Translations under genes and position numbers: made by a program | Notes under the pieces: generated by a model | Databases searched by the model: none | Seen by the model: the letters and a program-made list of their open reading frames with translations, nothing else | What the model was told of the DNA's origin: nothing | Source: Streptomyces sp. 6-11-2 | GTDB taxonomy: Bacteria; Actinomycetota; Actinomycetes; Streptomycetales; Streptomycetaceae | DNA length: 64,000 bases | NCBI RefSeq assembly: GCF_006540305.1 | Contig: NZ_BJOR01000001.1 | Location: 310,001-374,000 of the forward strand | Direction of reading: 5' to 3' | In this document: in pieces, positions 11,489 to 19,801 of the stretch | Layout of the letters: each line of letters begins with the position of its first letter | Position numbering within the stretch: position 1 is the first letter of the stretch

Positions 11489-12454
11489 TCAGCGCACCCT
11501 TCCCCGTGGTTTCAATGGGACCGGGGGGAGCTCCGGAGCCAGCAGCGGAGCGCCGTCGTAGCCCTTCACCTCGCCGAATCGGGTGCCCTCCATCCAGTCC
11601 CGGCGGGCCTGGGCGATCTCCTCCTGGGAGCGGGCGATCCAGTTCCAGAACATGATCAGTTCCTCCTCGAACGGCTCGCCGCCCAGGAGCATCAGGCCCG
11701 CGTCCGACTCGGCGCGCAGGGGAAGTTCGGTGCGGCCGCAGCCCAGGTAGAGCATCGAGCCGGGCAGGACGGGTACGCCGTCGACGTGGATCTCGCCGGA
11801 CATGGAGAGCACGGCGTACTCGAAGTCCGGGTCCAGCGGGAGGCGTACGTCGGCGCCGCGGGTCAGGGTCAGGTCGGCGCCCGTGATCGGGGTGTACGCC
11901 GTGCCCGGCGAGGTCGCGCCGTCGAGGTCGCCCAGGATCAGGGTGGCCTTGAGGCCGGGGGCGGTGACCGTCGGCAGTTCGGTGTGGTGCTCGAAGCGCG
12001 GGTCGGTGTGGCGGTGGGTGTCCGGGAGGGCGACCCACAGTTGCGCGCCGTGCAGGAAGCGGGCGTGCGACCTGGGGCTCTCCTCGGAGTGGCTGATGGC
12101 CCGGCCGGAGGTCATCAGACCCAGCTCGCCGGGGCGGATCATCTGGAGGCTGCCCGTCGAGTCGCGGTGCAGCACCTCGCCCTCGTGCAGCCAGCTCACC
12201 GTCTGGAGGCCCATGTGCGGGTGCGGCGGGACCTGCATGCCGGGCTCGTCGGCGATGTCGTCGGGGCCGTAGTGATCGACGAAGCACCAGGCGCCCACCA
12301 TGCGGCGGCCCAGGTTCGGCAGCAGCCGCCTCACCTCGGTGGACTCGCCGAGTTTGACGCGACGGGGGCTGAGGAGTTCCCGTACGGGCTCCGCCACCAC
12401 GAAGCCACGGCCGCCGCACACCGCGGGGACCGACTCGCGATCGAGATTGCTCAT
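11489..12454 (-). CDS. Pirin family protein
   Basis: Cupin-superfamily protein of 321 residues. The N-terminal metal-binding cupin shows PPHPHMGLQTVSWLHEGEV and GRAISHSEE, matching the pirin His-x-His ... His-x-Glu ligand set. HRDSTGSLQMIRPGELGLMT lies between, and the C-terminal pirin domain carries FLHGAQLWVALP. Known pirins bind iron or other metals; some have quercetin dioxygenase activity or act as redox-sensitive regulators. Which applies here cannot be read. ATG at 12454 is preferred over an upstream TTG at 12463. It stands alone and is divergent from the TPR gene across about 165 bp. Confidence 0.9.
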   Translation of the reverse strand: MSNLDRESVPAVCGGRGFVVAEPVRELLSPRRVKLGESTEVRRLLPNLGRRMVGAWCFVDHYGPDDIADEPGMQVPPHPHMGLQTVSWLHEGEVLHRDSTGSLQMIRPGELGLMTSGRAISHSEESPRSHARFLHGAQLWVALPDTHRHTDPRFEHHTELPTVTAPGLKATLILGDLDGATSPGTAYTPITGADLTLTRGADVRLPLDPDFEYAVLSMSGEIHVDGVPVLPGSMLYLGCGRTELPLRAESDAGLMLLGGEPFEEELIMFWNWIARSQEEIAQARRDWMEGTRFGEVKGYDGAPLLAPELPPVPLKPRGRVR

Positions 12455-12619
12455 GGCGCCCAACCTAGCCCCATGGGGCGCTTGAAGCCCCCGCTCGCCG
12501 TCGTTCGCGGGCTTTCTCGGGCCTTCGCCGCCGACAACGGCAGCGTAGTGGAATATTCAACCAATCGTGCCTGTTGTTGCGGCCGGTGGCTCCGAACGAG
12601 GCACCTGAGGAGGTCAGTG

Positions 12620-12973
12620 GTGGACACGACGTACTACGAGCACGGAACCCCGGCGGAGCGCTGGGAGCGGGCGCAGATGTTCTTCGACGCCCGGGACTAC
12701 GCCGCCGCGGCCCGCGTGCTGAACGGGCTGGTCGAGGAGGTGCCGGAGCAGACCGGCCCCCGGCTGCTGCTGGCGCGCGCCTACTACCACTCGGCCCAAC
12801 TGCGCCGGGCCGAGACCGAGTTGCGCGTCATCGTCGAGCGCGACCCGGTGGAGCACTACGCCCGGCTGATGCTGGGCCGCACCCTCCAGCGGCAGGGCCG
12901 CCAGGACGAGGCCGAGACGCACCTGCGCGTCGCCTCCGCCCTCGCGGGCGACTTCGGGGACCGGAGCGAATAA
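12620..12973 (+). CDS. Small TPR protein
   Basis: A 117-residue protein made almost only of tetratricopeptide repeats: RWERAQMFFDARDYAAAARV, then ARAYYHSAQLRRAETELRVI, then HYARLMLGRTLQRQGRQDEA. There are about three units in roughly residues 12-108, with no signal peptide or membrane segment. A cytoplasmic protein-protein adaptor role is inferred. GAGGAGG at 12607-12613 lies six bases before the GTG at 12620; a second in-frame GTG at 12617 is too close to it. It converges on the M56 peptidase gene with only four bases between stops. Confidence 0.85.
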   Translation: MDTTYYEHGTPAERWERAQMFFDARDYAAAARVLNGLVEEVPEQTGPRLLLARAYYHSAQLRRAETELRVIVERDPVEHYARLMLGRTLQRQGRQDEAETHLRVASALAGDFGDRSE

Positions 12974-12977
12974 CCGG

Positions 12978-13907
12978 TCAGAGCGGCGCCGCCGGGTGGA
13001 GGAGCAGGAACAGGGTGACCGCGGAACTCGCCGAGGACACCGCGGACACCACCGCACCGGCGGCGGCGCCCCACACGGCGGCGCCGACCGCCGTGAAGGC
13101 CGATGGCCAGGGCCGGCCCGCCGGTGCCGGCGCCAGCAGGGCGGCGACCCGGCGCGGCACCGGGCCCCCGGCGGTCACCGCGGCGAGGGTGGGCACGGGC
13201 GCGGCGGACGACAGCAGGGCCGCCTTGCCGATCGCCCGCGCGACCACGCGCCGGTCACCGACCGCGCGGGCCGCGTCCTCGTCGGCCCAGCGCTCGGCGG
13301 TGTAGACGACGGCGGACCGCAGCGGCCGCAGGAAGGGGTTGGCGCAGGCCGCCAGGTGGACGGTGAGCAGGTGACGGTGGTGGCGGGCCGCCAGGTGGGC
13401 GCGTTCGTGCGCGAACAGGGCCCGCCGCTCGTCCGGGGCGAGGCCGTCCAGAAGTGCCGTGGTGACGACGATCCGGTCGTGACTGCCGGGCAGGGCGTAG
13501 GCGTAGGGCGTGGTGTCGGGCAGGACCACGACGGGTGCGGCGCGCAGCCCGGTCAGGGCCCGGCGGGCGCGGCGGGCCACCCGCCGGTGGCGCCACAGGG
13601 TGCGCCCGCAGGCCGCCGCGACCAGTGCCAGGGCGGGGATCGCCGCACGGCCGGCGACCCGGTCGCGCGAGACGGCCGCCCTGAACTCGGGATCGGCCCA
13701 CTCGTCCGGAACCGGGCTGCCGGTCAGCTGGGCGCTGCCGACGACCGTGAGCAGGGCGAGGCACAGCGTGCTGGATCCGCCCAGGACGGCGGCCACCCGG
13801 GTCAGCAGCCGGGTGGCCGTGCGCGGGTGCAGGCGCGGTGCGGCCAGGCGTGCGACGGGCCAGGCGGACAGCGGCAGCACCAGCGGCAGTAAGACGTAGA
13901 GCCCCAT
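12978..13907 (-). CDS. M56 (BlaR1-like) membrane metallopeptidase
   Basis: Integral membrane zinc peptidase of 309 residues. The active site HERAH has His167, Glu168 and His171 (ALFAHERAHLAARHHRH); downstream ERWADEDAAR supplies the likely third ligand Glu. Hydrophobic segments lie at about residues 1-20, 36-58, 88-100 and near the C-terminus. No penicillin-binding sensor domain is attached, so unlike BlaR1 it has no obvious ligand domain. It follows a BlaI-type repressor by six bases, the usual two-gene module in which the peptidase relieves repression. No beta-lactamase lies nearby, so the regulated genes are unknown. Confidence 0.9.
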   Translation of the reverse strand: MGLYVLLPLVLPLSAWPVARLAAPRLHPRTATRLLTRVAAVLGGSSTLCLALLTVVGSAQLTGSPVPDEWADPEFRAAVSRDRVAGRAAIPALALVAAACGRTLWRHRRVARRARRALTGLRAAPVVVLPDTTPYAYALPGSHDRIVVTTALLDGLAPDERRALFAHERAHLAARHHRHLLTVHLAACANPFLRPLRSAVVYTAERWADEDAARAVGDRRVVARAIGKAALLSSAAPVPTLAAVTAGGPVPRRVAALLAPAPAGRPWPSAFTAVGAAVWGAAAGAVVSAVSSASSAVTLFLLLHPAAPL

Positions 13908-13913
13908 GAGGCG

Positions 13914-14348
13914 TCAGTGTTCCGTACCGTTGTCCCTCGGGCGTCCCGCGCTGTCGGCGCTGTCGGCGTCGTCCGCGGCGGCGGCCGTGTCCAGCAGTGC
14001 GCGCAGCACCTGCTCGTCGCCGGGCGGCAGCGTGGTGACGAAGCTGGTCAGCACCGCCTCGCGGTCCCGTTCGCCGTCCAGCAACCTGCGCATCCGGAGC
14101 GCCGCGAGGCGGGCGACGTCCGCGGTCGGGGTCCACACGAAGGAGCGGCCCCGGCGCTCGCGGGAGACGACGTCCTTGGCGAGCAGCCTGGTCAGGATGG
14201 TGACCACGGTGGTGTAGGCGAGATCGCCGCCGAGCCGCTGCTGCACCCAGGCCGCGGTGACCGGGCCGTCCGCCTCGCGGAGCGCGCCGAGCACCTGGCT
14301 CTCCAGTTCACCCTGCCCGCGCCGGGCACGCCCGTGTTGTGTCGTCAT
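13914..14348 (-). CDS. BlaI/MecI/CopY-family repressor
   Basis: A 144-residue winged-helix repressor: LESQVLGALREADGPVTAAW, VQQRLGGDLAYTTVVTILTR and LLAKDVVSRERRGRSFVWTP form the DNA-binding domain. The C-terminal half (DREAVLTSFVTTLPPGDEQV) is the dimerisation helix region where family members are cleaved. It is first gene of the two-gene operon with the M56 peptidase. Orphan pairs of this kind are frequent in Streptomyces; targets are not visible beyond probable autoregulation from the region at 14349-14400. Confidence 0.92.
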   Translation of the reverse strand: MTTQHGRARRGQGELESQVLGALREADGPVTAAWVQQRLGGDLAYTTVVTILTRLLAKDVVSRERRGRSFVWTPTADVARLAALRMRRLLDGERDREAVLTSFVTTLPPGDEQVLRALLDTAAAADDADSADSAGRPRDNGTEH

Positions 14349-14558
14349 GTGCGTCTCCCTCCGGCGTCGGCGTGTCGCACCACGCTACTTCACACCGGAG
14401 GCGCTGCCGGGGGTGCTGCACGCCGGTTCCCGCACGCCCCGCGGAAACCGGCGCGTCCTCACCCGCTCAGGACGCACCGGCGCCGGTTACGCGCCAGGTT
14501 GGTGGCCTGCCTGCGCCAGGCGGACCGGGCCGCGCGAGCGCCGTGGCATCCTGACGTG

Positions 14559-15203
14559 ATGGCTTCCCCCCGTGCGCGTACATCCCTGGCCGAGCAGGTC
14601 GAGGAACTCCTCGCCGACGACGGCCCGTTGCCCATCGTCGCCGCCGGAGACCCGGTGCTGCGGCGCGCCGCCGAGCCGTTCGACGGCCAGCTGGAGCCCG
14701 AGCTGCTGTCCCGCCTCATTCGGGCGATGCGCCTGACCATGCACGCGGCACCGGGCGTGGGACTGGCCGCGCCGCAGGTCGGGGTGGGGCTGCGGATCGC
14801 GGTCGTGGAGGACCCGGCACCGGTGCCGGACGAGGTGCGAGTGGCGCGCGGACGGGTACCGCTCCCCTTCCGCGTGCTGGTCAATCCGTCCTACGAGGCC
14901 GTCGGCACCGCGCGCGCCGCGTTCTACGAGGGCTGCCTGAGCGTCCCTGGCTGGCAGGCCGTGGTGGCAAGGCACGCCGAGGTGCGCCTGCGGGCCCTGG
15001 ACGAGCACGGGCGCGCGGTGGACGAGCTGCTCTCGGGCTGGCCCGCCCGGATCGTCCAGCACGAGACCGACCACCTCGGCGGCACCCTCTACCTCGACCG
15101 CGCCGAACTCCGTTCCCTCTCCTCCAGCGACGCGATGACGCGCCGCTGGACCCAGCCGACCCCGGCGGAGGCCGCGCGGGCGCTCGGCTTCGAGTTGCCG
15201 TAG
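14559..15203 (+). CDS. def: Peptide deformylase
   Basis: Removes the N-formyl group from nascent proteins; cytoplasmic metalloenzyme. All three signatures are present in 214 residues: GVGLAAPQVG at 66-75, EGCLSVPG at 124-131 with metal ligand Cys126, and QHETDH at 167-172 with ligands His168 and His172 and catalytic Glu169. About 25 extra N-terminal residues compared with the E. coli enzyme are common in actinobacterial paralogues. ATG 14559 directly follows an in-frame GTG at 14556; either could start. Streptomyces genomes carry several def genes, so this is probably an accessory copy. It converges on the oxidoreductase gene. Confidence 0.95.
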   Translation: MASPRARTSLAEQVEELLADDGPLPIVAAGDPVLRRAAEPFDGQLEPELLSRLIRAMRLTMHAAPGVGLAAPQVGVGLRIAVVEDPAPVPDEVRVARGRVPLPFRVLVNPSYEAVGTARAAFYEGCLSVPGWQAVVARHAEVRLRALDEHGRAVDELLSGWPARIVQHETDHLGGTLYLDRAELRSLSSSDAMTRRWTQPTPAEAARALGFELP

Positions 15204-15270
15204 GCGAGCACCGGCGCACCGCCCCCGCGGGAACTGCCGGAAAAGCCGGGGCGGTTCCCGGGGCGCATGG

Positions 15271-16701
15271 TCAGCCCCGGTAGGCCTCCAGCAGGCGGAG
15301 CCACACCTCGCTGATCGTCGGGTAGGACGGGACCGCGTGCCAGAGGCGGCTGATCGGAACCTCTCCGGCGACGGCGACGGACGCCGAGTGGAGCAGTTCG
15401 CCGACGCCGGGGCCGACGAAAGTGACACCGCGCAGGATCTCTGCGTCGAGGTCGACGACCATGCGGGCGCGGCCGCGGTACCCGTCGCCGTACAGGCCGG
15501 CCCCGGCGACCGAGGAGAGGTCGACGTCGACGGCCCGGACGCGGTGCCCGGCCTGTTCGGCTTCGGCCAGGGACAGGCCCACGGCTGCGGCCTCCGGGTC
15601 GGTGAAGACGACCTGTGGTACGGCGTGGTGGTCGGCGGTGGCGGCGTGCGCGCCCCATGGATCCGTCTCCAACAGGGGCACACCGGCCGCACGGGCGCCG
15701 ATCGTGTCGCCCGCGATCCGGGCCTGGTACTTGCCCTGGTGGGTGAGGAGCGCGCGGTGGTTCACGTCGCCGCACGCGTACAGCCAGGTGCTGCCCAGCA
15801 CGCGCAGGCTGTCGTCGACCGGCAGCCAGGAGCCGGGCTCCATGCCCACCGTCTCCAGGCCGACGTCGTCGGTGCGCGGCGCGCGCCCGGTGGCGAAGAG
15901 GATCTCGTCCGCCTCGACACGGTCGCCGTTGCCGGTGACGGCCACGACGGTGCCGTTCTCGCGGGCGACCGACTCCACCGCGGTGCCGGTGCGGATGTCG
16001 GCGCCCGCCTCCGTGAGGGCGTCGGCGACCAGTTCGCCGGCGAAGGGTTCCATGCGCGGCAGCAGCCCCTTGCCGCGGACCAGGACGGTGACCTGTGCGC
16101 CGAGCGCCTGGTAGACGGTGGCCATCTCGGTGGCGACGACACCGCCGCCCACGATGATCAGCCGCTCGGGCACCTGTTCGGAGCTGGTGGCCTCGCGGCT
16201 GGTCCACGGCTTGACGGCGTCGAGCCCGGGAAGCTCCGGCAGCCGGGCGCGGGTTCCGGTGCAGACGGCGACGGCGTGCCGGGCGGTCAGCGTCCTGCGC
16301 GTGCCGTCGGGGCCGTCGACCGTGACCGTACGCGGACCGGCCAGCCGGCCGTGCCCGCGGTGGAGGTCGGCGCCGATGCTGTCCAGCCACCGCACCTGGC
16401 CGTCGTCGTGCCAGTGCGAGGTGTACACGTCCCGGCGGGCGAGGACCGCGGTGGCGTCGAGAGGGCCGCGCACCGCCTGGCTCAGACCCGGCAGGCGGCG
16501 GGCGTCGGCGCGGGCGATGACCGGGCGCAGCAGGGCCTTGCTCGGCATGCACGCCCAGTACGAGCACTCGCCGCCGACCAGTTCGCTCTCCACGATCGCG
16601 GTGGACAGGCCGGCCGCCCGGGTGCGGTCGGCCACGTTCTCCCCCACGGGTCCGGCGCCCAGCACCACGACGTCGTACGCGATGGTTTCCGTTTCGGTCA
16701 T
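15271..16701 (-). CDS. FAD-dependent pyridine nucleotide-disulfide oxidoreductase, mercuric-reductase-like
   Basis: Flavoprotein of 476 residues. Seen: FAD site DVVVLGAGPVGENVADRTRA, redox-active disulfide GGECSYWACMPSKALLRP (C-x4-C intact), NAD(P)H site RLIIVGGGVVATEMATVYQA, second FAD contact WLYACGDVN, and a dimerisation domain. In glutathione and lipoamide reductases the C-terminus has HPT-x-SE with a catalytic His; here the text is SYPTISE, with Tyr at that position, as in mercuric-reductase-like proteins. The natural substrate is unknown. ATG 16701 is where family similarity starts. It is divergent from a thioredoxin gene, which suggests a shared redox-stress role but not proof of partnership. 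Confidence 0.9.
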   Translation of the reverse strand: MTETETIAYDVVVLGAGPVGENVADRTRAAGLSTAIVESELVGGECSYWACMPSKALLRPVIARADARRLPGLSQAVRGPLDATAVLARRDVYTSHWHDDGQVRWLDSIGADLHRGHGRLAGPRTVTVDGPDGTRRTLTARHAVAVCTGTRARLPELPGLDAVKPWTSREATSSEQVPERLIIVGGGVVATEMATVYQALGAQVTVLVRGKGLLPRMEPFAGELVADALTEAGADIRTGTAVESVARENGTVVAVTGNGDRVEADEILFATGRAPRTDDVGLETVGMEPGSWLPVDDSLRVLGSTWLYACGDVNHRALLTHQGKYQARIAGDTIGARAAGVPLLETDPWGAHAATADHHAVPQVVFTDPEAAAVGLSLAEAEQAGHRVRAVDVDLSSVAGAGLYGDGYRGRARMVVDLDAEILRGVTFVGPGVGELLHSASVAVAGEVPISRLWHAVPSYPTISEVWLRLLEAYRG

Positions 16702-16841
16702 GGGGTCAGTCTGGTGGGTGGTGTGCGCCCTGGCCACACGGGTACGTGCGCGGAATACCCGTAGGGTCGGCCGTGTTGTGCCCACGGCTTCGCCCCACGC
16801 CGGTAAGCCGACACCAGGAAGCACCAGGAAGAGGGATACGC

Positions 16842-17213
16842 ATGACCAGCACCGTGGAGCTGACCAAGGAGAACTTCGATCAGACGGTCACGGACAACGA
16901 ATTCGTCCTCATCGACTTCTGGGCGTCCTGGTGCGGACCGTGCCGTCAGTTCGCCCCCGTCTACGAGAAGGCGGCCGAGGACAACCCGGACCTGGTGTTC
17001 GGCAAGGTGGACACCGAGGCCCAGCCGGAACTGGCGGCGGCCTTCGGCATCCAGTCCATTCCGACGCTGATGATCGTCCGTGACCAGGTCGCCGTGTTCG
17101 CGCAGCCGGGCGCGCTGCCCGAGGCCGCTCTGGCGGACGTGATCGGCCAGGCCCGCAAGCTGGACATGGACGAGGTCCGCAAGTCGGTCGCCGAGCAGCA
17201 GAACGGTCAGTAG
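16842..17213 (+). CDS. Thioredoxin
   Basis: Small cytoplasmic dithiol oxidoreductase, 123 residues. The active site WASWCGPC has its two cysteines at 31 and 34, followed by FGKVDTEAQPELAAAFGIQS and the cis-proline motif SIPTLMI. GAGGG lies ten bases before the ATG. The position corresponds, from memory, to one of the trxA/trxC-type copies of S. coelicolor; the exact number is not assigned here. It is divergent from the MerA-like oxidoreductase across 140 bp, so both may share a redox-responsive promoter region, although no clear SigR-type GGAAT...GTT element was picked out. Confidence 0.95.
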   Translation: MTSTVELTKENFDQTVTDNEFVLIDFWASWCGPCRQFAPVYEKAAEDNPDLVFGKVDTEAQPELAAAFGIQSIPTLMIVRDQVAVFAQPGALPEAALADVIGQARKLDMDEVRKSVAEQQNGQ

Positions 17214-17392
17214 AAACGGTCCGTGGATCGGTTGGCGGATCGGACCGCGAGGTCTCGACGGGCTGCTTTCCGAGCGTGCCGGGCGGTGGGTGTCCTCCCT
17301 GCGGGAGTGGCGCCCACCGCTTTGTTCGTGGGGCCGGTCGGCCTGCCGCAGGTCGCTCGTACGGGCGTCGCGCGGGCCACGTGGACTCGCGG

Positions 17393-18439
17393 TCACGTGG
17401 ACTCGCGGTGGACCACCGTCGCGCCCAGCACCGCGTGCCGCTCGGGCGGGGCGCCGGGGTCGCGAACGGCGCGGTCGACCAGTTCGGCGAGGTCGCGGCC
17501 GGAGGGCAGCTCGATGTGGACGGTGCTCAGCCGGGGCCGCAGCAGCCGCCCGAGCATGAGGTCGTCGGCGCCGATCATGGCCGTCTCCTCGGGGATGCGC
17601 ACGCCCCCGTCCTGCAAGGCGCGCATCAGCAGCATGGCGTACTCGTCGTTGTAGGCGAACACCGCGTCGAGGCCGAGGTCGCGCCAGTTGGCGGCCAGGC
17701 GGGCGGCGGACCGTTCGTCGTAGCCGAGGGGCAGTTCGGTCACGCTGCCGTCGGTGCCGTGCAGGGCGCGCCGTACGCCGGCGAGCCGGGGCCGGGAGAA
17801 CATGTCCAGTCCGCGTTCCTCGGGCACGACCACGCCGATACGGCGCCGGCCACGGGCGTACAGGTGGACACCGGCCCGGTGGCCGACGCTCTCGTGGTCC
17901 ATGAGCAGCACGTGGGCCCCCTCGACGGGCTCCGGGCCGAGGGTGACGACGGCACGCGCGCCGGAGCGTTTGAGCACCGAGACGCCTGCGGGACCGAGCC
18001 CCACGCCGGACACCAGGACGGCGACCGGGCGCAGTTCGGCCCAGGCCCGCGCCGCCTCGTCACCGGGCAGGCCCGCGGTGGCGTGCTGTACGACGGTGTA
18101 GTCGAGGAGGCCGAGCGCCCACTGGAGTTCTTCCAGGAAGCGGCTGTAGAGCGGGCCTGCCGGGATGGCCGGGGCGGGCATGAGGACCATACGGCTGTGC
18201 CCCGCGCGCAGGCTGCGCGCCGCCGCGTGCGGCACGTACCCGAGTTCCTCGGCGGCCTCGTGGACCCGGCGGCGGGTGGGCTCGCTGATGCGGACCGCTC
18301 TGGTGTTGTTCAGGACGTAGGAGACGGTCGCGCGCGAGACGCCGGCCAATCGGGCCACGTCGGCGCTCGTGGGAACGGAGCGCGGAGCGGGCGACGGGGG
18401 CGCGGCGGGTTTGGGAATCTGCACCATGACGTACGGCAT
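17393..18439 (-). CDS. LacI-family transcriptional regulator
   Basis: A 348-residue repressor-type protein. The N-terminal helix-turn-helix reads TSADVARLAGVSRATVSYVL followed by the hinge helix RRRVHEAAEELGYVPHAAAR. The rest is a periplasmic-binding-protein-like effector domain with typical strands (AVLVSGVGLG, RIGVVVPEERG, DAVFAYNDEYA, AMIGADDL, STVHIEL). It probably controls sugar or polyol use, but no transporter or hydrolase stands next to it. ATG at 18439 or the internal ATG at 18427 could start; both precede a proline-rich stretch ahead of the HTH. Effector and target are unknown. Confidence 0.92.
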   Translation of the reverse strand: MPYVMVQIPKPAAPPSPAPRSVPTSADVARLAGVSRATVSYVLNNTRAVRISEPTRRRVHEAAEELGYVPHAAARSLRAGHSRMVLMPAPAIPAGPLYSRFLEELQWALGLLDYTVVQHATAGLPGDEAARAWAELRPVAVLVSGVGLGPAGVSVLKRSGARAVVTLGPEPVEGAHVLLMDHESVGHRAGVHLYARGRRRIGVVVPEERGLDMFSRPRLAGVRRALHGTDGSVTELPLGYDERSAARLAANWRDLGLDAVFAYNDEYAMLLMRALQDGGVRIPEETAMIGADDLMLGRLLRPRLSTVHIELPSGRDLAELVDRAVRDPGAPPERHAVLGATVVHREST

Positions 18440-18990
18440 CTTGGCAGAAGCCGTGGACCGTCCGTCTGGTGAACTGCCCTATTCCATAGGGAAGTTGAAA
18501 CGGAAACCGCTGCGGAGTGGGTACGCGGAGGGCGAGGGCGCGCAGGTCGCACTGCCGGGCGGGGCAACCCTGCCGGATGGCGTGCCAGGCCACGCCGCCT
18601 GTTCTATGGCCCGGGGGGGTGGGCGAGGACGCGACGCCGGTGTCGATGTCGGTGCCGATGTCGGCCCCGCGGCGCGGCCCCGGGGACATCGCCGCCGGCC
18701 TCACCGGGCCGGCCGGCGCGCGGCCCGCCCACATCGCCCGACCGGGTGGTGTCGAGGCGGCCGTGCGCGCGTACGGGAAGGCCGCTCGTGCACGCAGGCC
18801 ACGTACGGGAAAGACGCCCGCAGGCAGACCGGCGGACAGGAGAGCCACCCGCTCGCAGACCGACGGACGGGAACGCCGCGCATACGCGGCTCTTCCGCTC
18901 TTCGGTGCGAACACCACGCAAGCCCGCCGGAGGCCTTCGCCGGAAACACGCGCCGATCGCGGCCGAGCCGGCCGTATCGGCCCCCGGCTC
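18440..18990. other. Gene-free region between LacI and TetR genes
   Basis: About 550 bp with no supported gene. It should hold the LacI gene promoter near 18440-18520; ATTCCATAGGGAAG-like text there could be part of it. From about 18770 to 18880 there are loosely repeated GTACGGGAA and GGACGGGAACGCC motifs of no known meaning. Frames crossing it on both strands have irregular codon bias and were left out. Confidence 0.5.
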
Positions 18991-19680
18991 TCAGCAGGCC
19001 GGCCCCGTGGAGGTGATCCGGGCGACCAGGTCGTGCCAGCCGGACTGCAGCCGTTCCATCGGCATCTGGCACTGCCGGGTCAGGTGGTGGATGAGGGCGG
19101 GCTCGAGGTAGCCCATCAGCGTGTGGGCGAGGAGTTCGCTGTCCGCGTCCGGGGCCGCCTGCCGCAGCAGCATCGTCACATGGGCGTACTGGACCTGGCG
19201 GGCGGGTACGCCGAAGCGGCGGGCCGGGCCCGGATCGGCCGCCAGTTGCAGTTCCAGGTCGTCGGCCGCGCGGCGCAGCGCCACGCAGCCGAAGGCCCGC
19301 AGCCGATCGGCGGGCGGAGCGCCGGGGCCCATGGGCGGGGGCCCGCTGAGGAACGCGGCTTGGAACTTCCGCTCCGAGTGGTCCAGCAGGGCCCTGAGCA
19401 GGCCGGTGCGGTCGCCGAAGCGGCGGAAGACCGTCCCCTTGCCCACCTCGGCCGCCGCGGCGACCGCCTCCATCGTGACTCCGGCCGCGCCGTGCTCCGC
19501 GACCAGGCGCGCGGCGGCGTCCAGCAGCCGGGCACGGTTGCGGGCCGCGTCGGCCCGCAGGCAGGGCTCGTCCTCGCCGGTGCCGAAATCGAGCAACACC
19601 GGCTGCGCCAGCAGCTCCCGGGTCTCCTGAGGTTCTTGAGGCTCCTGGGGCTTCGGAAAGGGCGGCAGGGGGCGGGACAT
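18991..19680 (-). CDS. TetR-family regulator
   Basis: A 229-residue repressor-type protein. The HTH reads ARLLDAAARLVAEHGAAGVT, MEAVAAAAEVGKGTVFRRFG and then DRTGLLRALLDHSERKF. The C-terminal helices form the ligand pocket; ligand is unknown. An unusual N-terminal extension rich in Pro, Gln and Glu (PKPQEPQEPQETRE) precedes the HTH by about 40 residues. ATG 19680 gives MSRPLPP; an ATG at 19698 is also in frame. It is divergent from an NADPH-dependent FMN reductase, and two palindromes in the shared promoter region are likely its operators. Confidence 0.93.
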   Translation of the reverse strand: MSRPLPPFPKPQEPQEPQETRELLAQPVLLDFGTGEDEPCLRADAARNRARLLDAAARLVAEHGAAGVTMEAVAAAAEVGKGTVFRRFGDRTGLLRALLDHSERKFQAAFLSGPPPMGPGAPPADRLRAFGCVALRRAADDLELQLAADPGPARRFGVPARQVQYAHVTMLLRQAAPDADSELLAHTLMGYLEPALIHHLTRQCQMPMERLQSGWHDLVARITSTGPAC

Positions 19681-19711
19681 GAAGACAGCGTAAGGCATCG
19701 GGAACAGAACT

Positions 19712-19760
19712 GGACCGCGGTCCGCTTATGGTGGTAGAAAAATAAACGGACCTCGGTCCG
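19712..19760. promoter_or_regulatory. Paired palindromic operators between TetR and FMN reductase genes
   Basis: GGACCGCGGTCC at 19712-19723 and CGGACCTCGGTCCG at 19747-19760 are near-identical palindromes whose centres are 36 bp apart. They lie between the divergent TetR gene (start 19680) and the reductase gene (start 19802). Position and symmetry fit TetR operators controlling both directions. Binding is inferred, not shown. Confidence 0.75.
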
Positions 19761-19801
19761 GATCTGTAACGCCATTGTGTCATCCCCCCTTGGAGTCCCC
19801 C

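Noticed and set aside
18369..19016. Plus-strand frames between the LacI and TetR genes
   Set aside because: Codon position bias is irregular and the text is low-complexity Arg/Gly/Ala; no start signal.
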